From: Amphiura filiformis
Taxonomy: Eukaryota; Echinodermata; Ophiuroidea; Amphilepidida; Amphiuridae
Direction: 5' to 3'
Assembly (NCBI RefSeq): GCF_039555335.1
Contig: NW_027305500.1
Span: 1-64,000 of the forward strand
DNA length: 64,000 nucleotides
Below are positions 23,586 through 35,049 of the stretch, piece by piece (the stretch's first letter is position 1; every line of letters begins with the position of its first letter). The position numbers and the translations under genes are program-made. A model generated the notes under the pieces. That model worked only from the letters and a program-made list of their open reading frames with translations. It was not told the DNA's origin and made no database searches.

Positions 23586-24115
23586 CCCAGCAAACACGAA
23601 ACGTTTTCGACATCATTCGCAAAAGGTTATACTATGTTGTCAGAAAACGTTTAAATGTCGGGTTATATAAGGGTATAGTAAGGGTATAAAACGTTTTCAT
23701 AACATTAAAAAACATTTTTGATAATCTACTGCCCAGCAAACAAACAATGTTTTACATCATTCGCAAAAGGTTATAATATGTTGTCAGAAAACGTTTAAAT
23801 GTCGGGTTATATAAGGGTATATTAAGGGTATAAAACGTTTTCATAACATTCCAAAAACATTTTTGAAAACCTGATACAAAACATTCTAAACAGAATGTTA
23901 TTTTTGGGTTGAAAAAATATTTTGCGAAATATATTTGCCCAAAATATTTGCAATACCGTTTTAAATACGTTTTTATGACCTTTACATAACCCGACATTTA
24001 AATGTTATTAAAACTTTTTGAAGAAAACATTTTAAAAACAAAACGTTTTTACCTAAACCAAAAGCCAAAATATAACTTATTTAAAACGTTTTAAAACGAT
24101 TTTGTGTTTGCTGGG
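23586..24115. mobile_element. MITE with CCCAGCAAACAC termini, 3' flank of gene B
   Basis: Same family as 12164-12846, flanked by TT on both sides. A second head, CCCAGCAAAC, begins at about 23732, so it is internally duplicated or nested. The A flank keeps the empty site at about 10655 (GTTGTTTGCAA), showing insertion after the A/B duplication. Confidence 0.8.
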
Positions 24116-24159
24116 TTGCACTTTCCTTGGTGTGGAGAATATTAAAATAAATATACAAT

Positions 24160-24550
24160 AAATTTATAATAAACACTTCATACCTTGTGTGTGAGGGACA
24201 TTTGGTTTAAAAAAGGGAAATATAACAAAATACCAAATTTGCATCTAAAATTGGCGGCCATCTAGCATGTCTAGTTGATTCTTTTTTGTCGGGATTCAAA
24301 AGAGCGAAGGTACGCAACCGTAAATATGCATTTGCTTTACTTTTTACTTAGTTCTCAAAGCAAGTGTCCCTCACAGCTAAATCTGGCATGTGTTAAGGGG
24401 TAAAATTGTATTTTTTGCAGACCATTTTGTAAACCCATCCCGACAAATAATTATTTCACAACCCTGCCCGAGGGGCACATAAAACGTGATATGCTTACCT
24501 AATGTATACCGTGGTTCTAATGTTGCATACAATCTTATTCTTATACATTT
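24160..24550. repeat. Duplicated 3' flank, copy after gene B
   Basis: Counterpart of 10740-11110. No reading frame is conserved between copies, so it is not a hidden gene. Confidence 0.65.
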
Positions 24551-24794
24551 TATTCAATCAAAATGTTCTTATTTCTGATCCAATAAATTACACTTACTGT
24601 GTACGTTTCGATAACTAACCCTTTTGATTTCTTGGTGATTGACTGGGTGTTGCCAGTTTTTTTCCCTGTTGGATGTTTTGATGGATTTTTTGACACAGGA
24701 AGTAGCAGTTCATCAACTTTCTCACATTTTTGAAGTGACGAAAGAATATATGTATATATACACTATTAGAAAATTATGCTTCCTTTTATCACAA

Positions 24795-25010
24795 AATAAC
24801 GGCAGTATAGATCCTATATTACCAAAACAAAATGTATCCACAGGAAAGCCTAAGTTGACCTTGTACTGAACCAATGGTCAAATCATTTCCTATTTTTTCC
24901 AAAATCCTTGATATTGAACTTTTATCGTACGGCCGTAGTGTTGCTGAGTTTAGTGGTTATATGCGCACTACAACAAACCCCATCGAAGTCCCGGCACACT
25001 TTACAAAAAG
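24795..25010 (+). promoter_or_regulatory. Conserved upstream block of gene C
   Basis: Same block as upstream of B, with scattered substitutions (for example TTATATGCGCACTACAA near 24957). An in-frame TAG at 24951 shows it is untranslated for the MSNAAEQQ start. Confidence 0.35.
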
Positions 25011-28000
25011 ATGTCAAACGCAGCAGAACAGCAAAAAGAAGAACCCAACGAAGAATACTTCAGGATGAGAGAAGAACTACAAATGAATATGGCTCAGGCC
25101 AACACTTCTGTAAATAATAAGTTGTACCTCGTTCTAATGATGGTGACTGGTCTAGCTGCGATTGTAGCTCTTATCATATCGTTGGTTGTGTTTTCAAGTC
25201 AAAGTGGGAATACTTGTGTGACAGGTGGGACAAGCGGTGGCATGACAGGTGAGAGATAGCAGGCCTACATAGATATTAGTATAAATTAGCATAAATTAGC
25301 ATATTACCTACGTTACCTCTGCCTTTAATAGAGTTTCATTTTCACTTCAAATTTGTTATTCACCTTTTCGGTAAATCCCATAAGCCTTTGTGAGTACACC
25401 TGACGTCCACGCCGACTTGCAATGTTAAGTAACGATGTTCGATAAATGCATTGTCGTGACGTCACATGACGAGTTCTCAGGTGTACTCGCAAAGGCTTAT
25501 GGGATTTACAGTAAAAGTGAATTGCATGGAGGTGACCACAGTTATTGCAGGTTGTCAGAGCCAGAGGCACGTAGGGATCAATAAGTTGCAGTATACAGCC
25601 TTCTCTCCCAAAAGAAGTGCAAACAAAAACGCTGATTCAAAGTTGTAATTATTTGACACAATTCATATTAAAACTACGCTTAAATATCAGCCTTTTCGAT
25701 ACTTGTTATTCCATCCAATTTGTATTTTTAATGGTGACAGATATCGGAGTTTTATTTTGTGTTTTCGTGTCGTTGAGATTGATTGATTTTAAAGCGTTTA
25801 TGTCGGTGAACATGCATGGGTGGGATAGGCTGGGTGGGTATGTGTGTGTAGAAAGCCTTGAATCTGTTTCTGTATAATGTTATACTTTCCCTCTTTTTTT
25901 TAATTTTAATTTTAGGTACTGGAGCGGTTGACACTAAAATATGGAACTTGGCTATTGGTCACATGGCCAACAACGAAGCATATATGTAATTATATCACTC
26001 ATACATAAATTCTAGACAGTTCATTGGTTGATTGCCATTTATTTATTTAATTTTTTTATAACATTTGGCACAAGGCCAGGCAGATCCAATATTGATTACA
26101 CAATAAATTGAAGGATTGCCCTTACATTAAAATCAGAAACATTACTAGAAAATACATATAATCAATACAGAATCAAATAAAACAAAACATAAATTATGTG
26201 AGCTGGTTAGAGGAGGTGGGATGTTGATGGTGTTACGTTGATGAAAAAATGTAGAATTTATGTATGAGTGATATAAAACAAATATTAACTGTCTTAAATT
26301 CGTGTAATGGTCGAAATATAATCATTCGGTGAAAGATGTATTGTTCCATTCCACTAGCCGTTCCGGCTCGTGGAATGGAACAATCCATCTTTCACCTCGT
26401 GATTATATTTCGACCATCACACTCATAGACAGTTAATATTTGTATACTATCAATCTGCAATTTATATACGATTTTATCTCTTTCCTATATGACAACTTTT
26501 TCGCGTCGGGCAAGACAGTTTTAGGGCTCGATCACCCGCCTTTTCACAGTATTTTTATGGGATCTGAGAGCACACCAGACACACTAAATCTTAATACGAG
26601 GAATGTCCGTCTGAATACCGCGAATTTTGAAATTCGCGATATAACAGATACAATTATTTTGGCAAATTACTAAAAATTGACATTTTTGACATTTAACAGT
26701 ACTCATTCAGCAGGAAATTTTACTCTTCCTTGACGCAAGTGCACAGACCGTTAGGCACCACGTCTGATTTGGTCCTATGGCACTATCGGTACCCGGTTAG
26801 GTACCGATGACTCTTTCTATCATACCCTGGTGTTTTAAATTGTGTCAAGCATAATAGGCCCTAATTAACATTTGCATGGTGTTATCGTTTTTCAATTGAA
26901 TAAAAAGGAAAGTACCATGCAAATGTTCAGGGTACGATAGAAGGAACCATCGGTACCTATTGGCACGTACATGGATAGCGCTTTATTCACACAAAGACAA
27001 AGTGACAAAGACTGTCCTGATTATGTAATTTCAGCGATGATTTAACAGGACAGGTCAAAGGATTCCAAGTAGACATAGCATTTGAAGGTAAGTACAGTAC
27101 ATGAGTAGTGAGCCTATTTATCCTGGGAAGAAAGATGAACAATGTCGCAGTAAAGAAAAATAAAAGGGAGCGAATAGTGTACGTGTGGTGATATATACTC
27201 ACCTCAATATACAGTGCTCAAAAGAATTAAGGTACCAGTTATGTTCACCCCTGTATGTCGTAAACACCGAGTACTTTTTAGCTCTGATTTAAAATCACAT
27301 TTGTTAAAATTGGCTAAGACAAAAGTTTTAATGTGCTAATCAATGGAAAGCACGGCGCTAGATATCTTTTTCGAGAACGCTTCAAGAAAACAATAGGGCA
27401 TGCAATGGAGCAAACTGTAACTTTTGAATTGGCATCTTCCTTGGGGTTTTGGATCATCGTGTTTTTTTTTCCTTGAACGATTTGGATAAACTCTTAATCC
27501 TAGCTAAAAGGTGCAGCTATTGGCTGCTGGTTCCAATTACGACATATATATTTGTCAAATGAACCATGATAGTGTTGCAGAGGGCATTATGTGTGTAAAT
27601 TCCCATGGGATCAACCCGAATTGCAAAAACTGCAAATTCATTTTACCCAACTTTAAAAGCGAGTATGACCATGGTAATGAATCAAATGTGAAAAGGCTGC
27701 ACAATTTTATACTAATTTTATCGTTACATTTCATAGTTTGCAAGCGAGCGAACAAGAATTGCCACCTGATATGGGATTTATACAACCGCTGTTGGGATTC
27801 GCAGGCTGGAGAGGTAACAAGAGGAGGCGAGGGGTTAATGGGTGGATGGTACGATGGATGCGTAGGTAAGTGATAGGGAACAAATAAAAAATCTCTATCG
27901 GCCGAATTATCAGTCTTAAACATGTTATCGAACTATTTTCATATATCGTCTTTGGATGCAATCGAGTGTGTCAACATAAACAAAGTTAAGGGTTGTGTAA

Positions 28001-31000
28001 AGCTATATCAGGTGGGTAGGGGTAAAAATAAGATTATTGCCATTTTGACCAAAACACGTACGCATTTATGATTTGCCAAACAGAAACTAACAGAATAACA
28101 CCTAAAAGTATCATTTTTTGATCATTTTGCATAAATACGACTTTCCACGATTTACAAAATGTTTGTACCGGGTGTGCCTGTTGTCAAGTCGATGACAGAC
28201 ACGCGTACCAACCTTGAATAATTATACTGAATTGTGATGTAACAGTCCGTACAGAGGGTATTCAATACGGCGTGACAGAGCCATTATCATTCAAATAAAA
28301 GTCTGGCCTTCCTAAGGTAACAATAAAACAGGTAATAGGTATGACTGGTCGTGGAATCGATCTAGAAACCTGTCTCGCTGTCATCTTAAGCTACAGGGTG
28401 TCACTTGCATTTATTATGAAGTGCAGAATTAACCATACATTTGTTGCCGAAATGAGTAACACGTAATTGTGGACATAGCTTGTTCTTGCTCTGAGCCCTC
28501 GTAATATTGAAAACACATGAAAAAGGTCCAATATCAAGAATTCGTCGGCTGTATTCCATAGTGGCGTATGGTGATTTTTGGTCATTTTTTAAAAAATTGG
28601 CACATATGTTTTTAATGATGTTCTCTTTCATTTTCAGTCTCATCAGTCATAATTAGCTAATTAATTAGTAATTAATTAATTAAATGTGGCGTATAGTTAC
28701 AAAGTGACATTTTTTGTATTCCATAGTGGCGTATCGACCATACGCCACTTTTTATACACATTTTATAATTATGAAATATCGGCAAATATGAAAAACATCG
28801 TATGTCATAGTGGCGTAAGCGTATCAGACCTATACGCCACTATGGAATACGAACGACGAAAAGTAACACCATAGGGATTACACGGCGACCGAGGTGGCGT
28901 AAGGTTAACGTTAGGTTAGGGTATTGCGTTTTGTTCGTTTTCCATAGTGACGTATAGTTTTATTTTCAGTTTGTCAGCAATAGTATGTATTTATTTCTTT
29001 TGAAAATATATAACAATAAAATCTATTTAGTTTACTACAGAAATTTCACATCATTTACAAAATATAATGAATGTCTGATTTACACAACTCGATTTTAAAT
29101 TGGCATTTCTTCAAACCCGATTTTCTTGAAAAGTTGTTTATTCGCGGCGCCCCACTATACGCCACTATGGAATACAGACGACGAATTATTCAGTTTTTCA
29201 AGCTCTACATCTGTGCCAAATTTGGTGTATCTCCTATGACAACTGTATGATTTCTACACATAATTGCAAAGTAGGCCTACGCGATAGTGATAAAGCAGCA
29301 ATGTCTTGTGCTTATGAAGCCTTTGCGCTGTAAGTTACACACATGCAATTTTTACACATGCAAAACATCCAGTTTTAAGAATATGCAATATCACGCCAAA
29401 ACGAATGAAGGTTTTGCAATGAAAGTAACACAATAAGTAGGTGACACTTATGCCATTGTATTTCACGTACCGTACTCAAATTAAATACAATGTTGATTAA
29501 TGGTTTTAAACACGTGTTTTAATACACGATGATACAATAAAACATGAGATCGGTTTGAATGGTTGTGGAATCAAACTAGAGACCTGTTCCTTTGTCACAT
29601 TAATAGACCTGATAAATCAAGCGGAACGATTTCATGACAAATCCTTTCACAGAATTGACCGTGTTTCCAGCGCTGCAGTGTTGGTATTAACTTTGGGCTT
29701 CTTATGAATTGATTGTCAATACATTATAGGTATATACATTAAAACTCAAACGGGAGAAAGAATCGCGCATACGCACCTTAGAACATTTTAAACACTGTTT
29801 TAAAATTGTATATTACAATTTATTTACATTAACATTGTACCCTAAATAACATGGACATTTGGGTGATATATTGATGTAGTTACGGGCCATATTTAGTGCC
29901 GATTTGTCCCAATTTGCTTTTGACTTGCCTGGCAACACTCCATAAAACATGGCTATAATTGAAGACCGAATTAAAAAGACTAGTTTGCGTCTGACGTCAG
30001 GGCAAAGGCGAGACGTGATTGGTTACTGACCTGCGCAGTACGGCATTTTTGGTCTGGTTGACAGGACGTCATACACAAACTAGTCTTTTCAATTCGGTCT
30101 TCAATTATAGTCGTGTGAAGAAGCTTGAAGACAGGGGAAGTTGGAGACCCATAAGGAATTATATTAATTTGTTCTCAAACGGAATCATGAAAATAATCGT
30201 AAGTAAAAGTAGTTAAATAACATAGCGCTATTAGCTCGCCTATGAACCTTGGTATTCGTTACTTAACCGGATAAATAACTTTGGCAAAACTGACAAATTT
30301 GTACCAAAATTGGCGTTAACTCGTTACTGTCGAAAATGTACAAAATATGGCTTCCGTGAATCTAAACACATTGATATTTAAAAATTGGTTAATTGTATTA
30401 CCATAAATCGAACATGGACATGTAGGATGGTATCTCTAGAAGTCTTTTTGCCTGAAAAATTGGAATTTTGTTGAATTTAGAGTAACAAAATAACATGCGC
30501 CAGACAGTGGTCGACGAGAGTGTAAAATCAGGTAGTATTTTGTGTATTGACGAGCTTCAAACATGCCTTCGTTGCATTCCGAAGTCGCAAATATCTATCA
30601 TAATTCTTATTTCAAGGTCCTGTAAATACCTCAGCAAAAAGATAGGGTCATCGTCCAACACGGACTGCTCGAAAAAAGTTCACCTATAAAAAACTGCGTG
30701 GGCTGTTATGCGTCGTTATATGTACAGGCATATTTGAAGAATTTCCTATCAACTAATAATATTAAGATTGCTAAAATATTAATCTAAAGACTTCATTCTT
30801 TCATGTGCACCATAAATTTTGCACCTGAGATAGATATTGCTAGGCAAAATTTCACAGCAAACATGGCAGTTTTCTCCCATTTCGGAGATATTTGAGACAA
30901 TACAGACCGACCCCTTAAACCAGCGTTCCAAACAGGAACATATAATAAACATAGTTTTAAACCTTTCTACAGAAAAGACTTAAATGTCTTATTAATGCAG

Positions 31001-34000
31001 CTTTAAAAACATTCTAAGGTCAATAGAATCAAAGGATCATTGCCCTTATCTTCAACATACCCTGGTAACTTTACATTACAAATAGTGCAAACTATTCTTT
31101 TGTTATAGGATGGGCACAAAGCTACGACAGGTCACGCACGTTCAAATTCTCCAAACCATTTTCGAAGCTCTTCAGTACATATCTTTTAGTGAAGCGCAAC
31201 AATCCTAGAAGAGTTGACCCAACGGATTTGACCGGTAAAATCATAGGTTTCATTGATGGATACGTCAGCGACGAGTTCTGTCTAAAACGCCAACAAGGTG
31301 TAACGGTGAGTCACGTTGCCTCCGCCTTGAACAAAGCGTTCATTTTTACTTCATAACTTGACTTCTCATGAGGTTTTTCCTGTGTTTTGCACCTGTGGCA
31401 TTTGGCTGTCAAAGTTTTACACCCTAAACGTGCCGTACAAGCTCTATTTATTTCACAATGACGTAAAATGGCGACGTACTAATTCGAATCTGTCACTCCG
31501 TAATCCAACATGGCGTTACTCTCAAGTTGAGACGAGACAGTATTGAAAAGCAAGTTCTGATTTTACCGTGTGTTTTACAAGAATTAATTGTGCTGCGCAC
31601 ATTTTAAGAAAGGTAATAGAGAGATTGCGATTTCCAAACGTACGTATCGAATGCCTGTGCAATCCATTCAAAATCACTCTCCTGTGACGGCATTTTGAAT
31701 AGATTGCACGGGCATTCGATACGTACGTTTGGAAATCGCAATCTCTCTATTGATCGGAGATGCTGCATCTCAGATTGTAGTTACTCCTAATTACATGAAG
31801 GATCACCAAATTGTCTTTCACGACGGTAGAACAATGTTAGAATATTGTTTTACATCGATCAGCGTGATTTTTTTTATTTTCTGGCTTATTTGCACAGGGT
31901 AACAATCTGCCTGCGAGCCAAATTCAACATTTTGCCGGACCACAAGATTTGATGGACGCTATCGTCAGTGGACAGGTAGATTTGAAGTTAAATAGATTTC
32001 TACTAGATGATGTTTTTCCTGAACGGGACATAATTCTCAAGGCCCAGGTCTGGAATATTACCCCCTCAGAACGGCCGGAGGGGTTAATAGTGGTTGCTTA
32101 TGTCTTAGTAGTATATGGGCCTTTAGAGAAAATTTGATAAGTTCTTAATCAGGGGGTTTTCAATCGGGGGCACGGTGGCGCGGCGATACGGGCTCTGTCT
32201 CACAATATTCTAACGACAGCAAAATAAATGTAAAGCATTTGATACACGTGAAAGTCTGTGTATAAATGACATGGCACATACGAAGACAACTGTCCAACAC
32301 TATTATTAAGCCCATGCAAAAAAAAATAATAATGTCGGTAATAGCTCGGTGGTAACAACAGTGTCCGCTCAATAAATGGGAGGTCCCGGGTTCAATTCCC
32401 GGTCGAGGAATGTGTAATTATGGGAGAGTTAGTTATTGCGCATCCCACTACCCAGAGTAAAAAAGAGCTTCTTTAAGTCTTAATCAAGTTAAAGCTCTCT
32501 TTTACTATTATCAAATAAAACTCATCAGTACCCATCAGTTTTGATATTGATTGAAAGGTTTGCTCTTCGAAATGTAACCATTTTGGGACTAACGTTTTTC
32601 TACAAATGAGATGGAGCTAGCTGCATTTTGATGTGGGTGGTAGTCTTCTCAATCATTTTGATACATCGTGTATTCTGGTGCGTTACGCTGCGAAAACGGT
32701 ACGAGTTTGAGCTTACGCAGTTTCTTTGCTTATTCTCGTAGTCAAGAATAAGCTTCTAATATTGTCTGCATCTGGTTAAGTCGTACTATCGCCAACTTTG
32801 GTGGAATAAGGTCAGGTCAAATGTGCGCGCGAATAATGTGAGAGTGTGCGAAAAATATTACTTCATGAGCCGCCTTCTGAAGCTGTGCAGTGTTGGTGCT
32901 GTTGTGATGTCCTCTGTCCGGTGTAAGCTATACAAAACTCGGAAAGCTGGTATTTGCTGCAAAGGTTTATACTAGGATGTGTGCTTCTTCGCTGCAAGTT
33001 TCTGAATTGTTGTTAAAGTGTTTGTTCTTTTGTGGTTCTGGCCACAGAGTTCATCGACATTGACCGAGGCCTCGTTGGGAAGCCTCGTAGGTTTAGCTTA
33101 TGCTGGTTTCATACTTTCTGCCGCTTGCCGCTGAGCGGCGTGATGCTTCATCATGTCGCTTGCACTTATCGAAGCAGCACGCCACTGAGTGGCAGCGGCA
33201 TGACTTTGAAAGCCACTGTTGCCGTTCAGTACCGCTCGAAAGTTGTATATTGTTCTCATACGTCAGAGCGGCAACGCTCTGAGTTGACTTGAATTCTCCC
33301 AGCGATGCTGCCGCTTGGGGTAAGCGGTGGAGTGATCGATATATCGGCTTGCCGTGCCGCTGGTCACCGCTAGCATTTCTGGTGCAACAAGCGACATGAA
33401 AGTATGAAACTATAGATCAGTAACTTGTGAATTTGTTTAATTTTCTTAATATCTAGGTTGATGCTGGTTTCACGTCATTTCGCGTCGATGTAGCCCCGGA
33501 TTTAGCAGATGCTATTACGAAATTGTCAGACAATCCATTTTCGTGCATTTTACCTAATGGTGGCGTGGGCATAATGACGAGGCTGGACAATGAACTGCCT
33601 GACTGGTGGAACCCAGCACAAGATAGCCTTATCCAGAGTTCAACTTACAGACAGATATGCAAAGATCTCAAAGACGCACATGGTAAGTTGTATGTATCAT
33701 CTCTCCCGGAATTAAACTTAAGGGTACGGTTGGCCTGTGTTTCAAACCACCCCCTCTCATTGTTTCGTAATTTGCGCAAAGCTGTACGCTTTGTTTAATG
33801 AAGTTGCTGTTGGTAACATAACTTTTTACTAGAAGTATATTTGGTAACTATAGTCAGACATTCAGTTTTAGTGAAAATTCAACCAACAATTTGTCTCACA
33901 GCCGCGCCTCTGATAGCTTCACTGTCCCGCATTGTACACCGAACCGAACTCCAACCCTCCTCCTAGTGCCAAAAAGAGATAAACAAGTACTTTGATATAC

Positions 34001-34765
34001 TTCAGTGTGGTCTTGTGGGTAAAAACCCTGGAAGGGGGGGGGGGGGTCCAATTATTTTACAGGCAGTGGCGTATCAGAGTCAGATGTCTGAAGTTGCAAA
34101 GAGCAAAATATTCCGATGGGCATCATGTTGGTCCTGTGTTACTGTGATAATACCCTTTTCAAATCAAAGTTTTCTGAAGACAACTGGCGTTAATTCAAGG
34201 ACGACCGAGGTTATAATTCCGGGTCATCAACGCTAACACAACTATTGGCCTGAAATCAAATCTGCTTGAAAGATACGATCAAACATAGGGTATGTCTTGT
34301 GTAAGAGACTGGTGTTTACGTTGTCAAGTGTCATTTGTCAACATTTTAAGTGCCGAAAAATGACGAACATTTGCATTTTTCTTTCCATCACTATTATATT
34401 CAATATGTTAGGAAACATTTTACCTGATCACCTCATGTTGATATTGGCTAAATTTATAACCTGTATTTTCGTGAAAAATGACATTTCTTCTCCGCTATTT
34501 TCACCCCCTAGCTTACTGAATAAATACCGCTCACTGCACCTGGTTTTCCGAACTTTTCCAATCTTTATTTGAAATGGTGAAGATGGAAGATAAAGAAAGA
34601 GAGGAGGGGAGAGAAGATGGGGGAAACGAGAAAGGACGGAGATGGAGAAAGCAAAATTTTTACACATGTGGCCGCAGATGCTAAATTTTGACTGGTCGTT
34701 ATTTTTTTTTATCTTCAGGTGATCAACGTGGAGATGATCCATCGGATGTATGTTTTGGGATGTAG
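25011..34765 (+). CDS. Gene C: diverged tandem paralogue of gene A, 8 exons
   Basis: Exons are 25011-25248, 25916-25985, 27035-27087, 27737-27865, 31109-31305, 31898-31975, 33457-33682 and 34719-34765. Phases match A and B. Exon 7 is 12 bases longer (226), adding four residues after the VDAGF strand and giving 345 codons. Substitutions are spread through exons 2, 5, 6 and 7 (for example HMANNEAY for HLDNNEAY, and SKLFSTYLL for TKSASSYLL), while the membrane helix, the S-x-x-R...F-S-K-P-F motif and the WW pair near the C-terminus stay. Most introns differ from A and B in length and inserted repeats, yet no exon carries a stop or frameshift, which suggests purifying selection. An in-frame TAG at 24951 precedes the ATG. 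Confidence 0.83.
25358..25523. mobile_element. Foldback MITE, intron 1 of gene C
   Basis: Relative of 5003-5201, with arms CACCTTTTCGGTAAATCCCA and the complement near 25495-25523. The interior has GACGTCA words. It replaces the longer intron 1 repeats of A and B. Confidence 0.65.
25991..26275. mobile_element. MITE in intron 2 of gene C
   Basis: Terminal inverted repeats of 24 bases begin TATATCACTCATACATAAAT. It starts only six bases after the exon 2 boundary, just beyond the donor GTAATT. Confidence 0.7.
26277..26444. repeat. Near-perfect foldback in intron 2 of gene C
   Basis: Arms containing GGTCGAAATATAATCA, GGTGAAAGATG and TTGTTCCATTCCA pair around a centre near AGCCGTTCCGGCTCG. It directly abuts the 25991-26275 MITE. 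Confidence 0.7.
28539..29187. mobile_element. TIR element with repeated CCATAGTGGCGTA motif, intron 4 of gene C
   Basis: Ends AATTCGTCGGCTGTATTCC and GGAATACAGACGACGAATT. The word CCATAGTGGCGTAT or its complement occurs about seven times inside, including hairpins at 28721-28755 and 28805-28855. This suggests nested copies of one MITE family. Confidence 0.7.
31614..31752. repeat. Foldback with about 60-bp arms, intron 5 of gene C
   Basis: AATAGAGAGATTGCGATTTC pairs with GAAATCGCAATCTCTCTATT. The arms continue through CGTACGTATCGAATGCC and differ at only a few positions. Confidence 0.8.
32330..32480 (+). repeat. tRNA-derived SINE, intron 6 of gene C
   Basis: GGTAATAGCTCGGTGGTAAC (A box) and CCGGGTTCAATTCCCGG (B box and T stem) are clear, followed by a non-tRNA body. 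No full cloverleaf with a paired acceptor stem is seen, so it is not called a tRNA gene. Confidence 0.6.
33103..33410. mobile_element. MITE in intron 6 of gene C
   Basis: GGTTTCATACTTTC near the left end and GAAAGTATGAAACT at the right end form terminal inverted repeats. The interior is GC-rich with GCCGCT/AGCGGC words. Confidence 0.6.
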
Positions 34766-34788
34766 CTGACTAAGGAGGAGTCACATAT

Positions 34789-35031
34789 CGTCACTGGGCG
34801 GGAAAAACCTCGTATGTACTTTTGGCCCTTGAACATGGATGAAGCAAACCATTCAATATAGAGTCTGCACCTACAAGGCTTTATTCTTGTTCAAGGGCCA
34901 AAAGTAAATATGATTTTTTACCTGCATGTACTTGGATAAAACAAACTCTTCAATATAAAGTCTACACCTACAAGGCTTTATTCATGTTCAAGGGCCAAAA
35001 GTACATACGAGGTGTTTCCCGCCCAGTGATG
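34789..35031. mobile_element. MITE just downstream of gene C
   Basis: About 50-bp inverted ends start CGTCACTGGGCGGGAAAA. ATAT flanks both sides. A direct repeat, GTCTxCACCTACAAGGCTTT, lies inside. The left end is only 24 bases past the stop codon of gene C, so it sits in the 3' untranslated region. Confidence 0.75.
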
Positions 35032-35049
35032 ATATATTTTGATCGTTTT

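Noticed and set aside
27511-27873. 120-codon frame starting at MQLLAAGSNYD as an independent gene
   Set aside because: Only its last part is coding: it is exon 4 of gene C read through from intron 3. The start lies in intron sequence.
32330-32415. Functional tRNA gene
   Set aside because: A and B boxes are good, but the acceptor and anticodon stems do not pair properly; it is better explained as a SINE head.
671-34765. Bacterial contamination as the source of the solute-binding domains
   Set aside because: The domains are split by seven introns with consistent phases and embedded in animal-type repeats; no bacterial ribosome-binding sites or operons are present.
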